A DNA stretch of 64,000 nucleotides from Ceraceosorus guamensis (GCF_003144195.1 NW_020290067.1:1-64000); one strand, 5' to 3'. Positions 22,526-35,514 are shown, numbered from the stretch's first letter. A program made the numbers and translations. Notes: generated by a model not told the origin, from the sequence alone.

Positions 22526-24326
22526 TCACAATTCCGTCTTTTTGCGAAGAGCAGTCACACCATCGTCGAGAACGACTCTTGCCTCTCTGGAGTACTGCGC
22601 AAACTTCTCTCCGGCAAATCGATAGTAGGCGATAGCGTTCTTCGTTAGAGGATCCGTCTCATCTTGCGTAACGTACCAAGCAATGAGCCAGCCTCCGAGA
22701 GCGATGAGCGCCATAAAGATCGTCATGGCCAGCAAGATGATGACGAAGAATTTGACCGTATCGTCTCGATCCTTTTTCTCTTGCGCTTCCCTCTCTTCCT
22801 TTGTGAGGTTTGCCTTGCTGGCGTCCACGTTGAAGCCTTTGGGATCGATCAATCCCACCGCTTTTCGACCCGCTGCTCTAGCCTTGACTCTAGCTTGAGT
22901 CGCGCGCTCCTCTGCAAATCGTCGCAATCCTTCTGCTCGTCCATCTGGCCCTCCAGAACTTCCTCCAGTCGCGATGAACGAAGGATAATACGTCTCGCAC
23001 CACACTTCGATCCTTCCCAGCTCCACGGTCCATGCTACAAAGTTGACGTCTGCCGGGGACAATTTGCCTCGGATGCGCTTGACGTGCTCCAAAAAGATGT
23101 ACGCTACATCGCGCGGGTTCACCGCTCGAAGGATCAATTGAACCGCTTGGGATTTTCGAATCTTGACGTTGCGCTTGAACACGTCCGGATTGGCAAACAT
23201 GAGCTCCAAGGTGGCGATGGCCATGACTTGAGGGATTGCGCAAAAGTTGAAGCAGGATTGTTCCCTTAGCAGCGAGAGGTAATCCAGAGACTTTGTTGCG
23301 TGCTGCACAGCGTCCAACAGCATGCTCGAGAGCACATCCATCGACTTTGACCCGAGCTCCCCTTGCGCTTTGAAGTGCCCGCCACCTGCGGCTACGATTC
23401 CCTTGGCAACATCGGGCTGAGCAGCAAAACCATGTGCAGAGTAACACTCTGCCGGCCAGAAATGCCTTCCATCCTCGCAATCCTCGGCATAATCGCGGAT
23501 GATGTTCGTCTTTTGCAAGAAAAGTCCCATGTGGTTGGAGAGGCTCAATTGATCGGCCAACCAAGGTCTCTCGATGCCGCTGGATCCAAAGAGTCGCGAA
23601 AGACCTTCGCCCACCAATCCGGCTACAAAGTGACAGTACAAGTCGTAGTCTGACCATTTTTGCACCACCAACTGCGATTGGGAAGTGGCGAGGATGTAAG
23701 AGGCCATGCCTGCGCCCATCTTTGCGCAAATGTCGGAAATGACAATCTGATAGCTGCGAGAGGGAGGGGTAGAAGCGGAGCGGGGTGAGCAACAGGGCCA
23801 CACGGATGCGGTGCTTGCGGGATGAGCAGAAAGCGCCATGTGTATGCGGTGCCTTCTCGACTCGCACTCGCACTCGCACTCGCACTCACCGCTGATCGAG
23901 TCTGGCAAATTCGTCGATGACCTTGTCGAATTGAACGAGGAGGTGCCTGTCCTTTTCGTCCGGACCATTGCCATCAAAGTTCCAACCCTTGACCTGCAGC
24001 TTCTTGTAGAATTGCCTGAGCATAGGAACCTTTGTATCCTGCGCGATGGTCATATCATCCTCGATCGTATCCAACGCTCTCAGCACCAAATAGAAGATGC
24101 AGATCACTCTGCACAATTCCCCTTTCAATTCCTTGATCACTGCGGCGAAAGAGCGAGAAGTGTCGTCTAGCAAGGACCAGCAGTCCTTCATCGTCTGACG
24201 CTCCCAGCCCGAATCGGGAGAGGATTTGATGTCGTTCAAGGGATCGCGCCAGACTTTGTAAGTCACGAGACTGCGAAGCTCGGAGGGGTGCCTAATGGCT
24301 AGCCAGAGCAGGGAGAGGGCCGACAT
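22526..24326 (-). CDS. ERG9: Squalene synthase
   Basis: Two exons on the minus strand, 24326-23890 and 23753-22526; 554 residues. It joins two farnesyl diphosphates to presqualene diphosphate and then reduces this to squalene with NADPH, committing carbon to ergosterol at the ER. Key motifs are present: first Asp-rich motif in LVLRALDTIEDDMT, CHFVAGLVGEGLSRLF, second Asp-rich motif NIIRDYAEDCED, and CFNFCAIPQVMAIATLEL. A C-terminal membrane anchor (VKFFVIILLAMTIFMALIAL) follows a charged linker, and a ~65-residue tail follows the anchor. The length exceeds yeast Erg9 (444 aa) because of the linker and tail. The intron joins R|YQIVISDICAKMG, a conserved junction, and carries a hexamer repeat next to the donor. 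Confidence 0.95.
23857..23889. repeat. (GAGTGC)n in ERG9 intron
   Basis: On the coding (minus) strand the ERG9 intron begins GTGAGTGC and then repeats GAGTGC about five times. Confidence 0.9.
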
Positions 24327-25041
24327 GTTGGGCGATGCGCGCAGGGGCGGGGCGGGGGCGGGGGGGATGGTTGTGAGGAGAAAAGTGGGCTGTTGGTGAG
24401 GCGGGGCTAGTATGCGGGCTGTGTAGAGCAGCGTCGAGGCGCATGGACATTCACATGGACTACTTGAAGCTCATTCGCGCTTTCGACCCAGTCACGTCTG
24501 AGCGTGGAGAGAGAGAGAGGAATGGTCAAGCAAAAGGAGCGCTCAATTATGCGGACATCCATAGAAGCCTCAACCCGCGCCGTCGCTGCTGCTGCTGATG
24601 CTCATCAAAAGGCACAGCATACATGCTGCACCCGCACCCGCATCATCACGCGCAACATCTTCCCACCACCAACAACGCGCGCGGCGGGCTGCTGGGCGCA
24701 TGATTTCCACGCATCAGCTCACCTCGCACAGCAAGCACAAGCACACAAGCGCGCGACAGGAGGGACTCTATCTCGTGCGAGAGAATCATCACGAGTGGCG
24801 GGCGGGCGGGCAATTGCAAGCTGTTGCTGCTGCTGCTGCTGCTGCTTAATTCACGATTGGAAGAATCGTCAAGTCGAGGGACCGAGGTTTACAGTCGTGA
24901 GTGTGAGTCGTGAGTCGTGAGTATGCAGTCGTGAGTCTGAGTCGCGAGTGCGGGGAAGGGAGGTGCAACATGCACTCGCCTGCACTCACACTGTCCTGCT
25001 TCTGCTCCTCATTTTGGCAACGTTTTCCGAGGCGTCGCTTG
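24327..25041. other. Divergent region ERG9/ALG9 side
   Basis: Holds the ERG9 promoter. It includes a (TGC)7 tract at 24825-24846 and, at 24849-24950, the densest cluster of AGTCGTGAGT-type words in the left half of the window. A G-rich stretch (GGGGCGGGGCGGGGGCGGGG) lies 20-40 bases upstream of the ERG9 ATG. Confidence 0.5.
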
Positions 25042-25209
25042 ATGGGATTGCAGACACATCAGAAGGAACAGAAGCAGTGGCAGTCTGGGGTCAAGAAAGT
25101 CAAAGCCAATGGTTTAGGCAAAAGGGCTGCAAAAAAGCTTCAGGATCAGGAGAAGATCGCTCGTTCGCATGGCAGGCAGGTCCTATTCTGCGCGTCCACG
25201 TCCAGCTAG
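25042..25209 (+). CDS. Doubtful small basic ORF (55 aa)
   Basis: An ATG-started frame of 55 codons, very rich in Lys and Gln over its first 46 residues (for example GVKKVKANGLGKRAAKKLQD). It has the look of a small basic nuclear or ribosome-associated protein, but I recognise no family. The tail after Gln-46 follows a possible donor (CAG|GTCCTA), so it could be an exon of a longer transcript or part of the ALG9 leader. No upstream exon could be fixed. Confidence 0.25.
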   Translation: MGLQTHQKEQKQWQSGVKKVKANGLGKRAAKKLQDQEKIARSHGRQVLFCASTSS

Positions 25210-25372
25210 CTGAGCCTCACCCTCACACCAGCTCAGAAAAGTGGCGAAAAGGCAAGATCAAGCGAGGTGTGCACCACAATTCAGGCTCACTCACGCACCC
25301 TGGCAAGCGTTCGGTTTGAGTGCCCCCAACCTTGTCGCCTACTGCGAGGTACAGCCGAATGTTCAGGCAACA

Positions 25373-28277
25373 ATGATCTCGACGAAGAATCGCGAGCGCG
25401 ATGCACCGTCCGCAGCCTCTTCCTCGACGAGTGCGCCAATCCCGAGCGAGCGCATCCAGCGCACGAATCAGCTCCTCGTCGATACGTCTGCTGCAGCACG
25501 CGAGCACGAAAGCCTCGCAGACTATGTGCCTTCTTTTTGGACCATCTTTCAACTCGTACTCCTTCCCAGAGTGATCAGCGCCTTTCTTCGACGAATCGCA
25601 GACTGCGACGAGAGTGAGTTGAGAGGGGGCGGTGAAAGGAGTGTTCCGGAGCAAGCCGTCTCGTCTATGAGAAGCGGTCTGTGCTCCGTCACCCGATGCT
25701 CGAGCTGATGGTACGTTTGATCCTTCTTTCGCACATACCTGGTGCGCATTCCTACGGCAGCATACAACTACTGGGAACCTCTTCATCTGCTCTCTTGGGT
25801 CTCGAACTCTCAGGACGCGATCTCCAGCGCACCATTGCAAGCTTTTCAGACGTGGGAGTACGCACCGCAATATGCTCTTCGCTCTTGGAGCTACATTGCG
25901 CTGCATCTACCCGCTGCTGCTTGGATTCCGCAGTTGTTGGGTTGGCAGAAGGTGAGCTGAGCGCAATGTATTTGGTGAAAGATGAGGAGCTGATCTCGGT
26001 TTCGATCCCCCTCTCGCCACTTGATCTGATGCGCGCACACCCAGGTCAATGCGCTGTACTCGACCCGAATGTTCTTGGCGTGGGTCTGCAGCTTTACAGA
26101 AGCTTGTCTGGTTAGATCGGTGGGAACGTGTATTCATCCTAGGGTTGCGCAGTACATGCTGTTCGTTCTGCTTCCGTCGGCGGGCATGTTCCAAGCCAGC
26201 ACGGGTGAGTTGTGCGAGAGAAGAGCGACACAGCTTCCGAGTTGCAAAGCGAGCTCATGGCCCACACTGACTGTCGCATGCAGCCCTACTGCCTTCCACC
26301 TTGGCAATGTGCACCACCACCTTGGCCATGTCTTACGCGCTGCAACCTTCAACGAGCGCAAAGGGCTTTGCTGTGAATGCAGCCATTCTGCCTCAGACCA
26401 TCCAGACGCGTCAGCGAAATCTCAAGATCATCTTGAGCTTTGCAACGGGAGCGGTTCTGGGATGGCCGTTTGCGCTCGTGCTGAGTTTCCCATTCGTCCT
26501 CGAGGAGATCTTCTGTCCATCCGGTCAACTCGTGCCTCTCTCTCGCTACCTCTGCTTTACCTACGCCCGAGTCTTGGCCTCCTTGCCCGGTCTACTTGCA
26601 AGTCTATCGTTGGTGTCAGGTCTGTTCCTGGTAGACATGGCAGCGTACGGTCGACCAGTACTGGGAACGCTCAACATTATCATCTACAACATCTTTTCGG
26701 CGCAAAGAGGTGCGGGTCCGGAATTGTACGGGACGGAAGCTTGGTGGTATTACCTGAGGAACTTGAGCTTGCTCTGGAATCCTCTGGTCGTGGTGCTGGC
26801 CATTGTCGTCTGGCCAATGTTGCTGCTTTGCAGACTCGTCGTGCCCACGATATTTGCGGCTAGCAGCTCGGCAGCGACAAATCCTGCCAAGGTGCAAATG
26901 AACAAGCGAGAGACCACATTGTCAAACGCTCCGCTAATTTTGCTAATGCTGAGAACGGCACCTTTCAATCTCTGGCTATTGCTCATGAGCATGCAACCGC
27001 ACAAGGAAGAGAGGTTCATCTTTCCGGCATTCCCGCTGCTCGCTTTCAATGCCGCCTTGAGCCTGCACCTATCCATCGAGCTGCTGCGTGTCGTGCTGGG
27101 AAAGTTGAAAGGAGTGCTCGGACCTTCGAAAATCGGCTCGGGCAGGTCGGACGATGTAAGTGACAGCGAAAGCTTTTGTTACGAGGTAATCTCGCCCAGC
27201 ACCTTGTAGCTGTCCGATCGCGTGCGGTGGGCAGTGCTGACATCCCTGCCATCTATCTCCGCGCCACCTCCGAGCAAGCAGATCTACCCAACCCTCTCGC
27301 GGCTCCACTCCATCGTCGCAACCACCATCCTAGCTCTCAGCGCTCTGACCAGCATTTCTCGATCCGCTCAATCAGTCCTCGCTTTTAGCGGACCCACCGA
27401 GACGCTAGAGTACCTAAGCAACTACGAGCTTCCTCGATCGGCGGTGCAGAGCTGTCCTACGATTGTGGACGCGCAAACTCGAGAAGCTTGGAGGTCGCTT
27501 GAAAGCTTGTCACAGATCGAGCGATATGCGCAAGCTTTGCAGCTGCCAAGAGTGGATCTGAACAAAGCTGATGCTGGATGCTCTGATGCGCAAAACGAGC
27601 TGGATGCGCAAAGGGGAGGAACAAGATTGTGCTACGCAAAGGAATGGCATAGGTTCCCTTCGCATTTTCACGTGCCAAGTCATGTGGAGGTGAGGTTCGT
27701 CAAGAGCGATTTTCAGGGCATCTTGCCGCAGCATTTCGAGCGAGGTGCAATCCATGGTGCATCTGGACTGGCTAAAAGTCTTTTGGATCTTTGGTCGTGG
27801 AGGAACATCACGAGGACTGAGCGTCGAGGCTTCAATGATCTGAACAAGGAGGAGCGGGATCGATATGTGAGTCTGCATGTCCTTCTTCTCTTCTTGGGTC
27901 CCCCTTTGCAGCACTTTGCAACGCTGAATCTGACTCGCTCTTGCTGATTTGCGACCCAGGTGGAAGTCGATACGTGCAACTACCTCATCGACGTGGATTT
28001 CCCACATCGCTACGCCGAGCAAGGTGGCGCCCATCTATCCAACAACGAACCTACATACGAACCTCGGTACACCCACGATCCAAATTGGACCGCACTAGCA
28101 TGCTATCCCTTTTTGGACATTGAGCATTCCCATGCCGTACCAGGATCGAGCAAAATGGTGAAACTCGTCGCCATCTTGAAAAGAGCTTTTTGGATCCCCC
28201 TTCCGCGCGCTTTATTCGACGAAACCAACAAATTCGGCGACTATTGCCTCTTGAGGAGAGAGGCAAAGGAGGCGTAG
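25373..28277 (+). CDS. ALG9: ALG9-type alpha-1,2-mannosyltransferase
   Basis: Six exons: 25373-25613, 25761-25951, 26045-26204, 26284-27155, 27210-27866, 27960-28277; 812 residues. Alg9 uses dolichol-phosphate-mannose in the ER lumen to add the 7th and 9th mannoses to the N-glycan precursor. The GT22 signature is present: RRIADCDE|TYNYWEPLHLL and the following TWEYAPQYALRSW. About ten hydrophobic segments follow, with HKEERFIFPAFPLLAFNAAL (the HKEERF motif of the family) near residue 535. The C-terminal third is the luminal region with CYAKEWHRFPSHFHVP and FVKSDFQGILPQ. It is longer than yeast Alg9 (555 aa), mainly in loops. All six exons join in phase. The start at 25373 is the first ATG of the frame; the N-terminal ~45 residues are Ser-rich and not conserved. 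It converges on SMC4 with 285 bp between stops. Confidence 0.92.
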
Positions 28278-28562
28278 AGCATCATAGGAGCATCCTTTGC
28301 ACAGACCACGAGTGGACGCCGCTGCATCGCTTTCCCCCTTCGCACGCTCATACTTACATGTACGGGGGTCAGGCCGCATAGCAATCTGCAGAATCCAATC
28401 AACATTGGCTGTCGAAGCATAGGTCCGAAGTCGTCGAATGGGTGACGGACGCGTCAGCGCGGGTCACGAGAGCAGATCTGACAAGATCGAAGCGGGCACT
28501 TCACTCAAGCGTACAGTACAGAGAAGCCGACGCAAACCATGGGAGAATGGGAAGGGGAAGGA

Positions 28563-31500
28563 CTAATTCCTTCGCGTGGCCAGTGGTGTAGGGGGCACAA
28601 GAGTGCTGACGTTGGAAGCTCTCGGTCCGCTCTGTGTGCCCGTCTTGCCCGTGCCGCCCATCTGCTGATTGGCGCTGCTACCCCTTTGAGACGGCGGGGC
28701 GCTCATCCGACCAGAAGCGGGACTGGAGCCGGGCAGAGAAGCCGGACCGACCTGTTGAGGGGCGTGCAGGTCCGTATTGTGAACAGCCAAAGATCTAGAC
28801 TGATTGCCCGTCTTGAAGACGCCTACCAATCTGTTGGAAAGCTCGAACAGATTATTTCGATGACTGATTACCACAAATTGAGCACCGCCTGCTGTTCGTG
28901 CGACGATCATGTTGGCAATGACGGACACATTTCTAAAGTCCAACGCTGCGTCGATCTCGTCCAGTACGTAGAAAGGAGTGGGCTTGAAATGATGCAGAGC
29001 AAAGACGAGCGCAAGAGAACTCAACGTCTTTTCGCCTCCTGACAGATTGCTGATATTCTTCCAACTCTTCTTGGGCGGCATGACGCTAAAGAGGATACCC
29101 TCGCTGAACGGATCCAGACTGTCGACGAGCTCCAGCTCCGCATTGCCTCCCAGCGTAATCGTCTGGTACATCTCCTTTAGCTTTGCCGAAATGACGCTGA
29201 AGCCGACCATGAACTGCTCCAATCGCTGCTTTCGCAGATCGTCGTGTTTTTGCTTGGCCACGTCGCGCTGCTTGGTAGTCTCCTCGAGGTCCTTGGCACG
29301 GGAAACAAAGTCGGCTTCGCGTTTGCGGTACTCTTCCAACACGGCCAGATTGCCAATACCCTTTTGTACTTGTTCTACGGGCAAGGACGAGCGACATCAA
29401 CATTGCACCATGACCATGTCGCGCGGCGCATACGTTCACACTCACCTTCGTAAATGATGATCTCTGCCTTGATGCTCTCCTTGTCAAAGCCGCGCAGCTC
29501 GTCAGGAGGAAATTCTTGCAGCACGAGCTCTTCATCTACGCTATCGTCCGATGCAGCGTCTTCATCGTCGGGCGTGTCCGACTTGGAGCTCTTGGACTTG
29601 GCGATCTTGGCATTTGGAACGCGCTTGCTAGACTTGGCATCGGGTCGCGCTGCCTTCGCATCTTCTACAGCGGCTCCTTGTTCGCTTTCCGAGTCGTCTT
29701 CGTCATCATCCTCATCGCTCTCGATGCGGTGCAGACGCAGCTGAGCGTGCTTGTCATGCCAGTGCTGCAGACGCTTGGTATTGTCCGCGACCGAGTGATG
29801 ATTATCTTCGAGCTTCTGCTTGATCTCCATCTGCAGTGCAAGGGCCGAGCGTCAGCTTCCATTCGTGCGCACCAAGCACGGCTTCGATGAGCAGTTCTGC
29901 TACTCACTTCGAGCTTTCGGAAAGCATTGATGGAGTCGGACTTGCCCTCGAGCTGAGCTTTGATCTCGTCCTTTGCATCTTGCTTCGTCTCCATGACGTG
30001 CTGCGCTTCCTCGACCTTGCTTCGCACAGCGCGAACCTCTTTCGACTTGCCATCGATCACCGCACCAAGCTCGTCCAGCTCGCTCTGCAAAGCGTCTAGC
30101 GCTTCACCATTCGCCGCGTTGCTCTTCTCCAGCTTGGCAATGTCCTTTTCGGCCTTCGCTTTGGTCACCTCAGCCTTGGTGATGCGCTCGTTGCTCAGTT
30201 CAATCATCTGCTTGATTCCGTCGACCTTGGCGTTCTGCGTGCGCAAGCGCACCCCTCCAACTTCCAGGATCTTTTCGTGTAGTACGGCAATGTCGGATTC
30301 GATGACGCTCTTCTTCTCCTTGAGTCCGGCCAGATCCTTGCTGATCTTCGAGAGGGAAGTGTCTAGCTGGGCCATTCGACTCGCATCGGCATCGTCGTTG
30401 GAAGATCCCGCTGCAGACGTGAGCTCAGCAACGCGGTGTTCGGCTTCTTCCACGCGCTTGCGTCCCGCCTCGACATCCATCGCCACCTTTTCAATGTCCA
30501 TCTCGAGCAAGGGCAAGCGCTTCTTTTGACCGTCGAGCAAGCTCTGCATATCCTTGGCAGACTGCACGAGATTTTGGACCGAGGCCTCTGCCGCTTCGCT
30601 CTCTCGTTCGAGACGGGCCACCTGCTCGGGTGAGACGCCTTCCTCCAATCTGGAGCTCATTCCTCCTTTGGCGACTCGTGCACCGCCGCCCGACATTGTT
30701 CCGCTCTTGTCGATCAACTGTCCATCAAGCGTCACGACGCGCCAGCGCTGGGCTCCGTAGGCGATGCGATTTGCATGAGCCAAATCCCTGGCAACGAGCG
30801 TGTCTCTCAGCTGGTGGTAGAATGCCGCTGCAAAACGCGCTTCCTTCGGCTTGACCAAGTCGAATAGGCGAGGCACATCTTCGGGCGTCGCGATGCGCTG
30901 CATGTTGACCTTGCCCAGACTGTTGAGGAGGATGAAATTTGCGCGTCCCAAATTGTTTCGTCTCAAATGTTCGATGCATGTCTGACCAGTCTCTACGCCA
31001 TCTACCACCATGTTATCCAGACCAGGACAAGCCGTGCTGATAGCCACGTCGTACTTTTCCTCGATGGTGCCTAGGCTGCCTAGTCGCCCATGGAAACCTT
31101 TGAGCATTCCCAGGTCAGACTGTCGCGTTAAAGCTTTCAGCACTTCGCTCTTGGATCGATTTGACGTCGCTGAAGACTTGGCTTCGTCGGCCTTGCTGCG
31201 CGCGGCACGAGCTCTCGCGCGAGCCTCGATGACATCCACATTCATGCGCTGACGAGGGGCACTTTGACGCGTTAGCAGGAAAACCACATCTGCCGTTCCC
31301 GAGGTGCTCTGCGCGCTCACCTCGAGTTTGCCTTCGAACGCGCCAACCTTTTGCTGCGCCTCTTTTTGCTCTTTGCGCAGACTTTCGAGCTCCTCGCTCT
31401 GTTGAAGAAGCGCATCAGTCGAATTGCCAGCCAAGATCGATCAGTCACAACTCCTCACCTTGGCTTCATTGTCCGCCACGATCTCCTTGACGGCATCTCT

Positions 31501-33768
31501 GGCCGCATCTGCCTCCTTCGTGGCCTGTTGCGCGCGTGCCTCGAGCAAATTACGTTCTTCGGTAGCCACGTCGTGCGCATTCTGACGTTCGCTAATCTTG
31601 GCAGCCCAAGGCTGAAGCTCCCGCTGCTTCTTCTCGATCGCAGCGGTGAACCCTTCCGTCTTGCCCTTGAGGCCTTCCCGGATGTCGTCCAACTCGGCTT
31701 CTTCCTTGCTGAGCGAGGATTCCAGCTTGTTGAGCTCGGCGCCCACAGTCTCGATCTCTTCTGCCGAGTTGCTCGACGTAGCGCGAGCTTCGGAGATGAC
31801 GTGCTTGTCCTGAGAAGCGTGTCAAACTTGCGTCAGCAGGCGGGCACACCGACCACTGCACCACCATGCTCACCTCGGTGAGCGACTTGTTCAGCTTCTT
31901 TTTCTTGGCATCAAGGTGCTTGCGCTTCTCTTGCAGCTGGACGTCTTCCCTCTCAAAACGCGCGAGCTCCTTCACCACCCTCTCTGTATCTTTCGCCACC
32001 GCTTCAAATTCGCGCAGCACCTCTTCGTACTCTGTCTCCAATGCTTGAATCTCGGCTTTGCTGCCCGCATGTTTTTCCTCTTCCGATTGTCGACGCGCTT
32101 CCAGCTTCTCGATAGCAGCGCTCGCCACTTTGATCTGATCGCGACACTCGAGCATGTACACTTGCCAAAGCGCCGATTGCCTCTGCACCAGCTCGTTTTG
32201 ATTTCTCAAAAATTCTTCCGCCTCTTGCTTCTTGGCCTGCAGTGGCGGTATGAAGGTGTCAGCAGGTGGCCCACGGATCCGCGAGGCATTGTTTGACTCA
32301 CCTCCAAGTTATCTTTCTCCTTTTGCACAATCTTGAGGCGGGCCAGGCGCTCGCTGCGGGCTTCATTGGCATCATCCACCATCTTTGCAGCTTCTTCGAT
32401 TGGTCCCTTGTACTCGCTAGTGCCAATGATATCCTCGAGATACTCGAGCAGTCCCTCGTCGTGCTCCCCTTTGGCTTTGGGTGGCATCTGAGCAATGCTC
32501 TCGACCTCGCCCTGCAAGATCAAGAACCTCTTGTGGTCCAGATCGATGCCCCTTCCTCTCAGCAAGGTAGTGACTTCCGTAAAGTTGCTCTTCTTGCCAT
32601 CGACCGAGTAGACGGACTGGTTGTTACGCATGGCGGTACGAGCGACGACGAGCTTAGTGCCGGGCACGACTTTGTATGCGTTGGGTCCAGGCAGATCGAC
32701 AATCTCTCTGAACCACACCTCGACGGTGCAGCTTGGCAAGTTCTCTCGTCCAGCAGACAAGTGGATCAGCTCAGACAGCTTGCCCTGTCTCATCTTGTTG
32801 GCCCTCCAGCCAAAGACAAAGAGCAGAGCATCGATGACGTTCGACTTTCCCGATCCGTTGGGACCCACGACAGCCGAGAAGCTCTTGTGAAAGGGCCCAA
32901 TCACTTGCGTGCCAGCGTACGATTTAAAGTCTTTTAGCACCATCTTGTGAATGGTCAGACGCGTCTTGGGAGCTTCCGGTGCTGTAGGTGCCGAGGGACG
33001 TCGAATGGAGAATGGTGTGCCGGCCACTGACAGGCCTGTGCGCGGAGTCGAAGGGACGCGAGGGGTCTGTGGTACACCTCCAGATGGGGTTCGACCTGCA
33101 GAGCTGGGTCTTTGAGAGCCCACCAGGGGCGCTAGCCTCGAAGGAGCGCCAGCTGTGCTGGGTTCACCGAGGTTAGCCAACGTGCCTGAGGCCCGAGAGG
33201 GCGGCGGCGTACGCGGACCTTCAGAAGCGACCTCCGCAGATGTCAGAGAAACAGAAGGGGTCCTTGGCGTGGCGCTCCTGTTGCTGCGCTGTGAAGCGCC
33301 GCTGACATTGCGCGAGGGCGGCTTAGACTTGGCAGCGGTAGGAACAGAGCGAGTCGAAGCGCTGCTAGGCTTCAACGCCGTAGCAGCTTTCTTGACCCGC
33401 GGTGCTTGGGGCGCCTCCTCCTCTTGCTCTTCTTCCTCTTCCTCTTCCTCCTCCTCCTCACTCTCTTCTTCATCATGTTGCTCTTCCGCGCTGTCGTTCA
33501 TCTCCTCCTCGCTGCTCTCCTCCTTGACGGCCCGTCGACGAGAGGTGGCCGCACGAGGGGCACGCGCAGTGCGAGGCTTTACAATAGTCACGTCGGCCTC
33601 CTCCTCCTCGTCATCTTCATCCTCGTCATCGTTCGAGGCTGCTGATGCGATCGACGCCCGTGTGGATCTTTTTGTCGTGGTGGCAGCTGCTCTAGCAGGA
33701 GGTCGCGCTCTCGTCGTCCTCGAGCTGCTCTCGCTCGCGTTTGCCGTCGCAGCTCGACGAGGCGGCAT
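28563..33768 (-). CDS. SMC4: Condensin subunit SMC4
   Basis: Seven exons on the minus strand: 33768-32302, 32236-31874, 31809-31459, 31398-31321, 31248-29908, 29830-29446, 29374-28563; 1598 residues. It is the SMC4 ATPase of condensin, which compacts mitotic chromosomes with SMC2. A long basic/acidic, Ser-rich N-terminus (~1-285) precedes the head: KDFKSYAG and Walker A VVGPNGSGKSNVIDALLFVFG. Two coiled-coil arms flank a hinge (~residues 790-980, with YDVAISTACPGLDNMVVDG). The C-terminal head has the signature NLSGGEKTLSSLALVFALH and Walker B FYVLDEIDAALDFRNV. It is longer than yeast Smc4 (1418 aa) because of the N-terminal extension and an acidic, Lys/Ser-rich insertion (~1220-1300, exon 6) in the distal-return coiled coil. 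Intron 31249-31320 is 72 nt without a stop. Confidence 0.96.
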
Positions 33769-35514
33769 CGTGTCGTGACAAGATTGACTCGTCGATGTTA
33801 TGTGATAAGGGTGGCGATGGTGGTAGCAGATCTCGCTATCCCTTGGTCGCCGGTCGCCATTTCGTTAAGCCGTATACATGCCGCTCGGGGCACTCGAGGA
33901 TTCAGCTTGCTGAGTTCCTCGCGCGGCAAGCTTTACCTGCAGATCGTCAAGCGCGCGAGTGCATGCATGCCGCGGCGGCCATGTTGATCTCTCGCAGCGA
34001 AACGCGTGTGCGCGCAAGATCTCATGCCAACGCGCGGCGCGCGTGCGCTCGACGCGCTTCTTTACTAGCACACGTGACTCGTCTGTTTCGCTTGCAGGTT
34101 CAAAATCTTGAATTACTCAAAAGTCGAGCAGAGTCAGCAAGAGTCGCGAGTCGCATGTGAGTCTTGAGTCAAGAGTTGCTGCATGGCAACCCGCCGACAC
34201 TCAACAAGTTCTATCTGTAGTGACTAGCTGCATACATACAATTTTGAATCGTGAATATACATATACGTACGTGTGCGCTACAACGCCCGGCGCCATGCAT
34301 GCAGCTGATTGCATGAGTAACCATAACTCACAACTGTTCCACCAAAGTCCGCTGATTGCGTTGAGCGTGAGACAGAGATGCGCCCGCCCCCTCCCTATAG
34401 CTCCTGAATCTGAACGCACCGAAGCTCAGATGTCAAGAAGAATTGCTGATCCATGAGTGTCGAATGGCGAGTCGAAGCATCGGATAATAGCTTTGAAGCT
34501 GGGTAGCAGCAGCCACAGCCACAGTCCGTCGTAGACATGTACCTATGAGTGTCGCCTCTAGCTACGCATACCACTGGTGACTTGCGCCTCGGCATGCCGG
34601 TCTGAGGAATTATCTCAGCACAAATCAATCAACAGAGCCGAACAAGCGCCACATTCGATTCACTCATTCACGACCGAGCTATGTAGCGCTTCATATGTAC
34701 GGTAGCGGTATATGTACAGGCGAGCACCGCAAACTGGTCGCAGGAGCGGACGGACGCGTGTGCCAGCGTGTGTGCGTGTGCGCGGTATGTAAGGCGGTGT
34801 CGAGCAGGATGGCGCTAAAGCTTTCCAGCCGTGCCAAGCTTTCATGCGTGATGCGCCCATGCGCTGTGCGGGCGGCCAGATCAGCGAGACACGCTCGAGG
34901 GCGCGGGCGCGGGCGCGTGCGCAGGATGCAGTCAAGAATAAGTACATACAACGAGTCAAGAGTCCAAGTCTTAAGTCTTGAATCTGAATGGTCTTAATTG
35001 CGCCGCATGACATGACGAGCGAGCGCATATAACGTTGCTATAGCGTCCACTTATTCTTCGAGGCTGTGCTATGCACGCGCACGACTTCTCGATCCAATCT
35101 GCTGCTGCTGCTCTACACGCTAAGTCTTGTCCGTGCTGATCTTTTGCGTCCTTCTTTTATATTGCTTTGCCTGCCCGGTACGCGGCCAGCATTGGAGCAT
35201 TCGATCGGGTATACGGCTGCATGCATGGCCTATAATAGCTACTACTCCGATCGAGTTGACTTGACTTTGATTGTGACTGACATGGGAACATTCACATTTA
35301 AAGCGGCACACATCTTTGGCACCCCCACGCTTTGTGCAAACCAAGCCTCATACACCTCGCAGCGCAAGACATTCATCCAGGGCTCCAAGCTTTGAACTTC
35401 ACAATCCTCATACATCCTTCCCGCGAGCATCCGGTTTCCAATCGAAGAAACCAGCTTTCTTTGGCTTGCGGCTTCCCCTCAAGAAGACTTCAAGACGCAC
35501 ACGATACAATCACA
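33769..35514. other. Gene-free region upstream of SMC4
   Basis: 1.75 kb with no supportable gene. The 200 bases next to 33768 are the SMC4 promoter. The rest is dotted with GAGTCGCGAGTC/GAGTCTTGAGTC/AATCGTGAATA words (34130-34260, 34950-34990) and short GC repeats (GGGCGCGGGCGCGGGCGC near 34900). Confidence 0.5.
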
